A DNA stretch of 41,023 bases. Source: an uncultured Algibacter sp. (GTDB taxonomy: Bacteria > Bacteroidota > Bacteroidia > Flavobacteriales > Flavobacteriaceae). The translations under genes were made by a program, and so were the position numbers. The first letter of the stretch is position 1, and each line of letters opens with the position of its first letter. Below the pieces are notes generated by a model. The model had not been told where the DNA came from, searched no databases, and saw only the letters and a program-made list of their open reading frames with translations. Of the stretch, positions 18,336-26,613 are shown in pieces. Location of the stretch: positions 1 to 41,023 of the forward strand of contig CALKXS010000076.1 in NCBI GenBank assembly GCA_938003745.1, in the 5' to 3' direction.

Positions 18336-19828
18336 TTAAAAAGGTGTTTTAATATTCAACTCTTTACAGTAAGATGCAATACGTTTATCGGTTTCAGCTA
18401 TTTCTATATCTAATTTTTGAATTTCTTCTGCAACAGCATTAATATCAATAGATTCTTCTTCTTCAAACGTATCTACATAGCGTGGTATGTTTAAATTATA
18501 ATCGTTATCTGCTATTTCTTGTAAAGTTGCTCTATAACTGTATTTATCTATAACCTCTCTATTTGTATAGGTATCTACAATATTGTCATATGGTTTGGTA
18601 ATATTTTGTTGTCTTTCCCTTGTTTCTCAAAATGATTACTGGCATCTATATAGTTTCTGTCTTCTATTAAATAACGTCTTATATGTGCTTCACTACTACC
18701 TCTAAATAATACACCGTGAGGTAAAACGGTTGCCATTATTCCGTTTTCATCTAAGTGATGAATCATATGTTGTACAAATGCAAAATCTGCTTTTGTTTTT
18801 GGTGCTAATTTTCCATATTGGCTAAATCTATCATCTGTAGAAAAAATACCGCTTGCACTCCATTTAGCCGAAAATGGTGGATTTGCCACAATAGCTTCTG
18901 CTTTTAGGTCTATACTTATGTGTTGTGGTTCTTCTAAGGTATCTTCCTGTTTAATATCGAACTTACTATAATGCACATCGTGTAGAATCATATTCATACG
19001 TGCTAAGTTATATGTTGTTCTATTTAATTCTTGACCATAAAAAAAACCTACATCATCTACTTCTTTGGCTACACGTAACAAAAGTGAACCACTACCACAG
19101 GTTGGGTCATACACAGATTTTATACGTTTTTTACGCGTTGTAACAATTTTCGCGAGTATTGTAGACACTTCTTGAGGCGTGTAAAATTCTCCTGCTTTTT
19201 TGCCTGCTCCTGCAGCAAACTCTCCAATTAAATATTCATAAGCATCACCTAATAAATCACTTTCAGAATCTTTTATTCGAAAATCAATTTCATCAAGATG
19301 TGTTATTATTTTTGCTATAATTTCATTTTTAGCTTTTACTGTTTTACCTAACTTAGAAGAGGTTAAATCTAAATCTTCAAATAAGCGTATAAAGTCATCT
19401 TCTGACTCTGTACCCATTGTACTTTGCTCAATGTTATTAAGAATACGCTCTAAATCTTCAATAATAAAAAACTGAGTTGCTTCATCATTATCATTGGTTT
19501 TTATCTCTGTAAGATTATTTCCTTTTTGGGCAATAGAAGTAAATAACTCACTTGGTTTAAGGAAGTACCCTAAATTCTTTACACAAGCTTTTTTAACCGC
19601 ATTTATAAATAATTTACCATTATCTGAATTTTCATCTATTAGCTCATAAGTAATATTATCTGGTTCTAATATTTCATCTGCATATATATGTAGTTTCTCT
19701 GATAAGTATTTAAAAAAAATAAAGCCTAAGATGTAGTTTCTGTAATCGTCTGCATCCATCTTGCCCCTAAGTAGGTTAGCAATAGCCCATAATTGTTTTT
19801 CAAGTAGTTTTTTTTGTTCTTCTGACAT
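18336..19828 (-). pseudogene. hsdM: Type I restriction-modification methyltransferase HsdM, with frameshift and probable deletion
   Basis: The adenine methyltransferase subunit. The N-terminal HsdM_N region starts MSEEQKKLLEKQLWAIANLL. The cofactor motif DPTCGSGSLLL (241-251) and catalytic NPPF (316-319) are present. After RRYLIEDRNYIDA (395) the sequence jumps directly to SNHFEKQGK. Family members normally have about 35 residues here (VIGLP...LFIDA), so a deletion between two ATAGATGC-like repeats is inferred. The frame then shifts near 18590-18625 and stops at 18575. The true C-terminus (NIVDTYTNREVIDKYS through YNLNIPRYVDTFEE) continues in another frame to 18336. The total of 1493 nt is not a multiple of three. 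It is the first gene of the cluster. Confidence 0.9.
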
Positions 19829-20111
19829 TGATAAAAGTTAGTTTAAGACTTTAAAAATAGAAATCTTTATCAGAATAATAGCACTATTTCAAATCTAAGT
19901 TTATATTATTCTCTAAAAGAATTACACTCTAAATGTTTAACACCAATTATTTTTTACCAGTTCTACACTTTTCTGCGAAACCCGTAACAAATGGTTACGT
20001 TCTTTTATAGGTGTTTTTCAAAAATATTAATCTTTTATTAAATAATTGTCTTTTATTTATTCTACCAATATGTTTAATTATATTAGGGTTAAATTAAAGG
20101 TTAGTATTTAA

Positions 20112-21449
20112 ATGACTTATACAATTATAGATGTTGAAACCACAGGTAATAGTAATAGGCTTACCGAAATTTCTATTTTTAAATATGATGGTTCTAAAAT
20201 TATAGATGAATTTACATCTCTAATTAATCCTCAAACTTTAATACCAGATTACATTACAGCTTTAACAGGTATTGATAATGGTATGGTTGCTAATGCGCCA
20301 ACTTTTGCTGAAGTAGCAGACAATATTCTCTCTATTACTAAAGACACTGTTTTTGTGGCTCATAACGTTAACTTTGATTATAAAGCAATTAGTAATGAGT
20401 TTAAAGCAATTAATATTAATTTTAACAGGAAAAAGCTTTGTACTATAAGGCTATCTAGAAAATTAATTCCTGGACACAAATCTTATAGCTTAGGGAAACT
20501 TTGTAGTGCGTTAAACATTAATATAAAAGGTAGACATAGAGCTCGTGGAGACGCAGAGGCTACTGTTGTTTTGTTTGATATGTTGCTAAAAAAAGAAAAT
20601 GCAAAAAGAGTATTTGATGAGTTTTTAAATAAAGTATCAAAAGAAGCAACTTTACCAGCTCACTTACCTACAAATATTTTTAATAATTTGCCAAATACAG
20701 CTGGTGTTTATTATTTTAAAAATAAACAAGGACAAATAATTTATATAGGCAAAGCCAAAGACATAAAGAAACGCGTATTAAGTCATTTTTATAGCAAAAG
20801 GATAAAATCTATAGATATGTGTCGTGAAACGGCAGATATAGACTTCGAAATTTCTGGAAGCGAATTTATAGCACTACTCATGGAAGATGCAGCTATAAAA
20901 AAACATTACCCCAAATACAACCTACTATCTAAACGTAAACCTAAAACGTTTGCTGTTTTTAGTTATACTGATAGAGATGGCATTTTACATTTAGCCTATA
21001 ATAATTTAAAAGCGTCTCCAAACCCTATTGTCATTCTATATTCTATAAACGAATGTCGCCAATACATTGAAAAAGTATGTGAACGTTTTAAGCTTTGTCC
21101 TAAATATTGTCATCTACAAGAAGGTGTATCATCTTGTAATCATTATAAAATACATTCATGTAAAGGCATTTGCAAACAAGAAGAATCTAAGGCTATTTAT
21201 AACATGAGAGTACGAAGTGCTATAAATTATTTTAAAAGCAGTTCTCAAGATGTTATTTTAAAACAAAACGGTCGTCATGATAATGAAAATGGATTTGTGC
21301 TAATTAAAAACGGAACTTATCTAGGTTATGGTTTTGTAGACAAAGCAGAACAAATAACAAACTTAGGCGGTTTTGAATCTTTTTTAATTCCGCAAAGCGA
21401 TAACCTAGACATTCAAAAAATAATTAGAAGCGAGTTAGTAAAACTATAA
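20112..21449 (+). CDS. Exonuclease (DnaQ-like) and GIY-YIG nuclease fusion protein
   Basis: A 445-residue two-nuclease protein. Residues 1-165 are a DEDDh 3'-5' exonuclease like the DNA polymerase III epsilon subunit: DVETTG (Asp7, Glu9), HNVNFDYKAI (Asp89) and HRARGDAEA (His142, Asp147). Residues about 195-275 are a GIY-YIG domain (GVYYF at 198-202, IYIG at 210-213, Arg221) like the UvrC N-terminal nuclease. A cysteine-rich stretch follows (CPKYCHLQE, then CKGICKQEE), as in UvrC/Cho-type proteins. This fusion is common in Bacteroidota and probably serves DNA repair. It converges with the next gene with only 7 nt between them. Confidence 0.9.
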   Translation: MTYTIIDVETTGNSNRLTEISIFKYDGSKIIDEFTSLINPQTLIPDYITALTGIDNGMVANAPTFAEVADNILSITKDTVFVAHNVNFDYKAISNEFKAININFNRKKLCTIRLSRKLIPGHKSYSLGKLCSALNINIKGRHRARGDAEATVVLFDMLLKKENAKRVFDEFLNKVSKEATLPAHLPTNIFNNLPNTAGVYYFKNKQGQIIYIGKAKDIKKRVLSHFYSKRIKSIDMCRETADIDFEISGSEFIALLMEDAAIKKHYPKYNLLSKRKPKTFAVFSYTDRDGILHLAYNNLKASPNPIVILYSINECRQYIEKVCERFKLCPKYCHLQEGVSSCNHYKIHSCKGICKQEESKAIYNMRVRSAINYFKSSSQDVILKQNGRHDNENGFVLIKNGTYLGYGFVDKAEQITNLGGFESFLIPQSDNLDIQKIIRSELVKL

Positions 21450-21456
21450 AATTCTA

Positions 21457-23265
21457 CTATTTTTTGATTCCTTTATTTCCTTTTACTGTCACTTGAGTCG
21501 AATTTTCTTTTTCTTCTATTTTTATAGGCCACGAAAAACCTCTATACTTATTCTTTTTTATAGATACATTTTCGCAATATGTAAAACTTATAGATGGTAA
21601 ATTACATCCTGTTGGATACTTATTACTTAATTCTACTGTATTACCCTCAATATTTAATCCTTTTACAGATAACGCATGAACCAATAACCCATTAAAACTT
21701 TTAATAGTATTATTAGTGAAATTAATATTATGGTGATACTTATTATCTCCCAAACGCTGCTCTGTTGTAAACATTGGAGATGCGTATAACGGATAATGTT
21801 CACCACTACCATAACCTATATTATCAAAAATATTATTTGTTATAGTAATATCCCTTACACCTCCAGACTCATACCAAGATTTGTTATCACCTTCTATTAA
21901 TATTCCATGCATTTGAGATGAAAAATAATTATTTTCAATAAGCACTTTTCCCTTTGTTGTAATTAAAGCCGCTCTAGCTCTATTATCTCTAATAGTGTTA
22001 TTTGTTAAATGTACATCTGGATTCCAAGTAATATTCTCAAAAGAAAGCGGTCCTTCAGGTAAATTATTAGGTAAATCTGTTACCGTAATTACCATACGCT
22101 TATCATTTAGTATTTTAAACTCTTTAACCGTAGTTTCGTAAATAGGTAAAACTGTTTCTCTAGAAGTAAGCATAATTTTATCTCCTGGCTCTGCAAATGT
22201 TAACCCCCATTGTTGTTGATGACTTATACCGCATATAAATTTATTATCTCCTAAATACTCATCTACATTAACATAAGCACCATGTACATTAATACCATCA
22301 TCTAACATATGCTCTAAAAGACAATTTTCTAATTTTATTAAACCTTTACACCCTAAAAAATGAGTTGCATCTGCTCGAGTTGCTACAATTCTATCTTCTC
22401 TAGAAGTAACTATCATCTTATTTAAAGTAACGTTTTCGCAACGCTCTGCTATCAAAGCCATTCCTCCTGCTGCATACACCTTTATATCTTTAATAAATGT
22501 ATCATTTGAATTTGATAAATGTATGGCTTGAGCAAAACGATTACCACCTGGGCTACTACCGTATATAGCAAAAACAGATCCTACTGGAGGTGTTTTTTTT
22601 GTTGCTCCTGTAAATCTTGCTTTTTTGCCATCTATCTTCTCTACTTTTCCTTTATCTCCTTTTGGTCTCAATGCATAATCACGTGTGTGCCAAATTGGTG
22701 CTTTTGTTTTTGGGTTGAATACTATATTTTGCCCTACAATATCTTGCCAATCATAATGATTAAAAATAATTTGTTCTTTTATTACTTCAAAACCATACTT
22801 ATATGGCTTAATATCTACAATAAAAGCATTATTTTTTTCATCATTTTCTATAACTGTCATTTCATGTATAAAAGGAGTTTCCCAATCAATAATAAAATTC
22901 TTTAATGTTGTATTAGTAGAACCATCAACAATTATTGGACAAACTTTCCCATGAAACATAAAGGTAGATCCTCCTCCATCTAATGTAAAGTTATCAAATC
23001 CGAATAAAGGAAAAATCATTTTTTTCAAGCTATTATCATGGTTTGAAACAGCTCGATATTGTTCTACTGCGTTTTCTGGATAAAACTCATATTGTCCTTT
23101 AGGAAAATATAAAGTGATTCCTTTTTTTCCTTTTAAAGATTCTATAAGCTCATTGACTTCCAAGGTGACATCTTTACCAGGTGTAATATTATAATCTGCT
23201 ACATTAACAATTTGTGCTTGTAAAACAATACTAAATAAAAAAGTAATAAATAATGATATCTTCAT
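21457..23265 (-). CDS. GH110-type alpha-1,3-galactosidase, secreted parallel beta-helix
   Basis: A 602-residue exported enzyme with signal peptide MKISLFITFLFSIVLQAQ. The body is a right-handed parallel beta-helix of repeated short turns (VTLNKMIVTS, then GLIKLENCLLEHM, then IRDITITNNIFDNI). ADATHFLGC and MLDDGINVHGAY are GH110 signatures. Asp299, Asp322 and Asp323 have the spacing (23 and 24 residues) of the three active-site aspartates known from a marine GH110 enzyme. GH110 removes terminal alpha-1,3-linked galactose by inversion. Here it sits in a SusCD/sulfatase locus, so carrageenan-like or other sulfated galactan fragments are the likely substrate. This is inference; blood-group-type glycans are the alternative. 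Confidence 0.82.
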   Translation of the reverse strand: MKISLFITFLFSIVLQAQIVNVADYNITPGKDVTLEVNELIESLKGKKGITLYFPKGQYEFYPENAVEQYRAVSNHDNSLKKMIFPLFGFDNFTLDGGGSTFMFHGKVCPIIVDGSTNTTLKNFIIDWETPFIHEMTVIENDEKNNAFIVDIKPYKYGFEVIKEQIIFNHYDWQDIVGQNIVFNPKTKAPIWHTRDYALRPKGDKGKVEKIDGKKARFTGATKKTPPVGSVFAIYGSSPGGNRFAQAIHLSNSNDTFIKDIKVYAAGGMALIAERCENVTLNKMIVTSREDRIVATRADATHFLGCKGLIKLENCLLEHMLDDGINVHGAYVNVDEYLGDNKFICGISHQQQWGLTFAEPGDKIMLTSRETVLPIYETTVKEFKILNDKRMVITVTDLPNNLPEGPLSFENITWNPDVHLTNNTIRDNRARAALITTKGKVLIENNYFSSQMHGILIEGDNKSWYESGGVRDITITNNIFDNIGYGSGEHYPLYASPMFTTEQRLGDNKYHHNINFTNNTIKSFNGLLVHALSVKGLNIEGNTVELSNKYPTGCNLPSISFTYCENVSIKKNKYRGFSWPIKIEEKENSTQVTVKGNKGIKK

Positions 23266-23362
23266 TTTATAAATACAGGGTATTAAAGTTGTAGTAAAGC
23301 CTCATAGGTTATTAAAACCCAAAATACTTTATCTATTAAAATTAATGCAATTAAATCAAAAA

Positions 23363-23370
23363 CAAATATA
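23363..23370 (-). promoter_or_regulatory. Possible -7 box for the GH110 gene
   Basis: The minus strand reads TATATTTG, an exact consensus match about 98 nt upstream of the GH110 start. A TTG partner at normal spacing is not visible. Confidence 0.3.
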
Positions 23371-23379
23371 ATAATGTAT

Positions 23380-24175
23380 TCAAGAGTTTATCTTTTGTCC
23401 TTTTGAGTTTTTAAGCTTATAAATTATGCCATTATTAGACTTTATTGCAGTTATTAAAAAATTACCGTTATGGGTTATATTAAACTCTTTTAACGTTTTT
23501 CCCTGAGTAGAAAACCTACTAATAAACTCTAAGTGATTACTTTTTTAATCTAAAAACAGTAATCGCCTCCAATGTTTCTATTCGCTACATATGAATACTT
23601 CCCATTTGAATGTATTCTAATTACTAAAGCACTTGGTACTTCACTAAAATAATCTAGTAATGTTTTATATGTTGAAATGACTTTAAATATTGAATTGGTT
23701 TTCTTCAAAACCATTAAATGACCTGTCAACCCGTTAAAAACAAAACCAAATTCTTCTGAAGTAGTAAATACAAAATTTCGAGAGCTTTCTCAACTTGCAA
23801 TAATTACATCTTTATCATACCGAGGAACTAACTCTTTTTCATTGAAACAATATGATTTTATACTATCTATTCCTAAATATGAAACAAACACATCACTACT
23901 TACATATTGATGAGCGTGAGGATATTTCTGTCTTTCGTTATTAATACTTCTCCATTGATGTACATCATTTACAGTACAAACTTGAAGAATGCCATTTTCT
24001 ATAATAGGAAATGGCAATACATTACCGGAGCTATAACAGGAAACTAAAACACTGGAATAACTATATGAAATATGGCATAATAAATCACCTTCAATTATTT
24101 GTTGATTAACAAACTCCAAAGAATAATCTTCATTTGTACTGAATGAAACTACCTTTGGAGTATCTTTTTTCTGGG
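23380..24175 (-). pseudogene. Decayed lactonase-family beta-propeller (6-phosphogluconolactonase-like)
   Basis: Fragments of a seven-bladed beta-propeller lactonase can be read on the minus strand. One frame gives VVSFSTNEDYSLEFVNQQ, ERQKYPHAHQYV and FVSYLGIDSIKSY. An in-frame TGA follows at 23790-23792, and the frame resumes with FGFVFNGLTGHLMVLKK and IHSNGKYSYVANR. A frameshift near 23550 leads to EFISRFSTQGKTLKEF, THNGNFLITA and the end at 23380. About the first 100 residues are missing and are replaced by the IS30 remnant. Family members hydrolyse sugar lactones, so it may once have served the oxidative breakdown of a released sugar. Confidence 0.8.
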
Positions 24176-24400
24176 TCTATTATTTAATTTTTAAACGGCA
24201 TCATTTACCTGTTGGATTTTGATGTTATCAAAGTTAGATTTTTCGAAAAAATACTGTCTTATTAAGCCATTTAAATTTTCGTTTGCCCCCCTTTATCAAC
24301 TGTGGTAGGGCTTGGCAAAGTAAAAATCGATATTTAATTCTTCTGCTATAGCTTTATGGTTGGTAAATTCCTTTCCATTATCCGAAATAATAGTGCGAAG
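24165..24400 (-). pseudogene. IS30-family transposase remnant
   Basis: The minus strand encodes the second half of the IS30 catalytic core: RTIISDNGKEFTNHKAIA, then ELNIDFYFAKPYHS, then two consecutive stops where the family has Trp and a charged residue, then RGANENLNGLIRQYF. A further stop precedes KLNNRPRKK. The DDE residues Asp (SDNG) and Glu (NENLNG) are recognisable. Both ends are lost: one joins the lactonase pseudogene, the other ends at a 13-bp inverted repeat. It cannot encode an active transposase. Confidence 0.85.
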
Positions 24401-24462
24401 AGTTTTTTATAACAGCTAAAGCTGTTGCGTTTATGGCTCGAATCTAAGAGTTATAAAAAACT
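24401..24462. repeat. 13-bp perfect inverted repeat next to the IS30 remnant
   Basis: AGTTTTTTATAAC (24401-24413) is matched perfectly by its complement at 24450-24462. Inside lies a smaller AACAGC/GCTGTT hairpin (24411-24426). It starts exactly where the transposase homology ends and lies 34 bp from the sulfatase stop. It may be a mobile-element scar or a terminator for the sulfatase gene. Confidence 0.55.
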
Positions 24463-24495
24463 AATCTCATGAAAATTGTTTAATAAATAGTAAAT

Positions 24496-25947
24496 TTATT
24501 TTTCAAATGGAAATAAATCTGATTCAACATGGGCACTTTTTATCAAAGTCTGCAATTCTGAAACAATCTCTGGATATTGAGAAGCTAAATTATTAGATTC
24601 TGAAGGATCAACATCTAAATTAAACAACTCAAAAGTTGCTTTGTCTTTCTTAAGAATATTATACGCTACTCCTTTCCATTTTCCTTTTCTAATAGCTTTT
24701 CTTCCTCCTTTTCGATGAAATTCCCAATATAAATAGTCATGTTGTTTTTGAGCGTTTTTGTCCAATAACGTTGGCAAAAACGAAATACCATCACTTTGTA
24801 TTGGAGTTTCTACTCCTGCAACCTCAGCAAACGTTGGCATGACATCCCAAAAAGCTGAAATATGATTTGATACTGTACCTGCTTTAATTTTTCCAGGCCA
24901 AGAAACAATAAAAGGAGAACGAATACCGCCTTCGTATAAATCTCGTTTAATTCCTTTTAAACCTCCTCCTGAGTTAAAAAACTCTGGGTCTGCTCCTCCT
25001 TCATCATGCGGTCCATTATCACTAGCAAACATAATAATTGTATTATCTGCAATACCTAATTCATTTACTTTAGCTATAATTTGACCAACATAGATATCTA
25101 GTATTTCTACCATAGCAGCAAAAGCTGCATGAGGTGTTTCTTGCGGACAATAATGTTTTGGCACCAAGTTTGGTCCATAGTCTGACGTATAATTATCAGA
25201 ATCTACGGTATGTGGTATTTCTTCAAATTTACCTTTATATTTATTTAAAATAGCGCCTTCTGGTGCAACAATCTCTGCATGCGGTAAAACAAATGGTACA
25301 TATGCAAAAAATGGTTTGTCTTTATTTACCTCTATAAAATTTAAAGCTTTCTCTTGTATAACATTAGGGGCATAAGTAACCTTTTTTGTCCAATCGTTTC
25401 CTTTTAGCATAATTTTTTCTCTATTATGCCAGATATGTGGCGGATAATACCGGTGTGCCATACGTTGGCAATTATACCCAAAAAACTCATCAAATCCTTG
25501 ACTTGTAGCATCTCCTTCTGATCCAATATAACCTAGCCCCCATTTACCAAAAGCACCTGTAATATATCCTGCATTTTTCAGTACTTCAGGAATTGTAATT
25601 GCACTTCCTTTTAATGGAGCTTGCCCTTCCTCTCCAACCTCTTTATTCCCTCTAATTGGAGTATGCCCTGTATGTTGTCCCGTCATTAATGAAGAACGAG
25701 AAGGTGCACATACTGAAGTTCCACTGTAATGTTGCGTAAACTTCATTCCATTTGCTACCATTTTATCAATATTGGGCGTAGAAAATTTTTGTTGCCCATA
25801 GCTACTTAAATCTCCATAACCTAAATCATCTGCTAATATGTAAATGATATTTGGTTTAACTTTTTCCGACTTAACAATTTGTTCCTTTTTAGTATTGGAA
25901 CAGCTTAACATTAATATACTTAAAAATAACATTATCGTTTTATTCAT
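24496..25947 (-). CDS. S1 family sulfatase, lipoprotein
   Basis: A 483-residue formylglycine-dependent sulfatase. The signal peptide ends in a lipobox (ILMLSC, Cys16), so it is membrane-anchored, probably on the outer membrane. Metal ligands are seen in ILADDLGYGD (Asp40, Asp41). The C-x-P-S-R motif is VCAPSRSSLMTG, with Cys80 as the residue converted to formylglycine. Further family features are FGKWGLGYIGS and FASDNGPHDEGG. Maturation needs a formylglycine-generating enzyme encoded elsewhere. It lies downstream of susCD on the same strand, beyond a terminator, and points to a sulfated polysaccharide substrate. The S1 subfamily, and thus the sulfate position attacked, cannot be set by eye. 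Confidence 0.93.
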   Translation of the reverse strand: MNKTIMLFLSILMLSCSNTKKEQIVKSEKVKPNIIYILADDLGYGDLSSYGQQKFSTPNIDKMVANGMKFTQHYSGTSVCAPSRSSLMTGQHTGHTPIRGNKEVGEEGQAPLKGSAITIPEVLKNAGYITGAFGKWGLGYIGSEGDATSQGFDEFFGYNCQRMAHRYYPPHIWHNREKIMLKGNDWTKKVTYAPNVIQEKALNFIEVNKDKPFFAYVPFVLPHAEIVAPEGAILNKYKGKFEEIPHTVDSDNYTSDYGPNLVPKHYCPQETPHAAFAAMVEILDIYVGQIIAKVNELGIADNTIIMFASDNGPHDEGGADPEFFNSGGGLKGIKRDLYEGGIRSPFIVSWPGKIKAGTVSNHISAFWDVMPTFAEVAGVETPIQSDGISFLPTLLDKNAQKQHDYLYWEFHRKGGRKAIRKGKWKGVAYNILKKDKATFELFNLDVDPSESNNLASQYPEIVSELQTLIKSAHVESDLFPFEK

Positions 25948-25996
25948 CTTGATTTTTATTATTTATTATGAAATCTCTACTTTAAGAATCTAATAA

Positions 25997-26004
25997 CAAA
26001 AGTA
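25997..26004 (-). promoter_or_regulatory. Possible -7 box for the sulfatase gene
   Basis: The minus strand reads TACTTTTG, matching TAnnTTTG, 49 nt upstream of the sulfatase start and downstream of the preceding terminator. No clear -33 element was found. Confidence 0.35.
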
Positions 26005-26081
26005 ACAATTAAACATGCCTAAAATCGTATTTCTTAGTCATTAAAATGTGTTACACAGTAATATTTAGCTTTTAATAAAGT

Positions 26082-26113
26082 AAAAAAGACTGCCTATCCA
26101 GACAGTCTTTTAT
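26082..26113 (-). terminator. Terminator of the susC-susD-lipoprotein operon
   Basis: A 9-bp stem (AAAAGACTG at 26084-26092 with CAGTCTTTT at 26103-26111) has T-runs on its 3' side in both directions. It lies 24 nt after the small lipoprotein gene and separates it from the sulfatase gene. Confidence 0.75.
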
Positions 26114-26136
26114 AAATTGAAATTTACTAATAAAAG

Positions 26137-26601
26137 TTACTCTATAACTTCAATAGTGAATATTTTATCAACTTTCCATAAATCACCTTCTTTTACAGCA
26201 TCTGTTACAGAATCATTAAAAGTGTTTATTAAATGTACTTCTGTTGTACCTAATTGAGTAAACAATACATTGACTAAATTATTTGATGAAGAGAAACCTG
26301 AATTTGAACTTAAATAATTTGTATATATAGTGTCTGTTTCAATAAGCTTATCAACTAAGAATCTAGCACCTTCTTTAATTTTCCATTCATGTGATACAAC
26401 TCCTCTTGATAAATCCTGAAACGCTATAAATTTATCTATTTGTATTATTTTTTCAGTATCAAAAGCTGTTCCATTTGGAGAAGTCCAAAATGTTAAACTT
26501 GAAATATCATTATATGGAGGAACATAGTCATCTTCACTATCACAACTTATTGTAAAACCAACAACAAGAAATAATAGCGATATTTTAAATATATTTTTCA
26601 T
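26137..26601 (-). CDS. Small surface lipoprotein of the PUL (possible glycan-binding protein)
   Basis: A 154-residue lipoprotein with signal peptide and lipobox FTISC (Cys20), followed by an acidic DSEDDY stretch that may act as a surface-export signal in Bacteroidota. The mature part is beta-rich; SRGVVSHEWKIKEG followed by VNVLFTQLGTTEVHLINTF resembles a PKD-like fold. It follows susD by 12 nt, the usual place for surface glycan-binding proteins, but is much shorter than the typical 300-500 residues. It may be one binding domain only, or a trimmed gene. Function is inferred from position. Confidence 0.7.
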   Translation of the reverse strand: MKNIFKISLLFLVVGFTISCDSEDDYVPPYNDISSLTFWTSPNGTAFDTEKIIQIDKFIAFQDLSRGVVSHEWKIKEGARFLVDKLIETDTIYTNYLSSNSGFSSSNNLVNVLFTQLGTTEVHLINTFNDSVTDAVKEGDLWKVDKIFTIEVIE

Positions 26602-26613
26602 TCTTAATATTTT

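Noticed and set aside
19829-20111. Attachment-site copy of the tRNA-Ser 3' end at the far side of the restriction island
   Set aside because: I looked for the T-arm and acceptor sequence and found no match; only a short CGTAAC/GTTACG inverted repeat near 19983-19999 is present.
22519-22905. 128-residue plus-strand ORF inside the GH110 gene
   Set aside because: It is Cys-, Phe- and Ile-rich low-quality translation opposite a well-supported enzyme gene.
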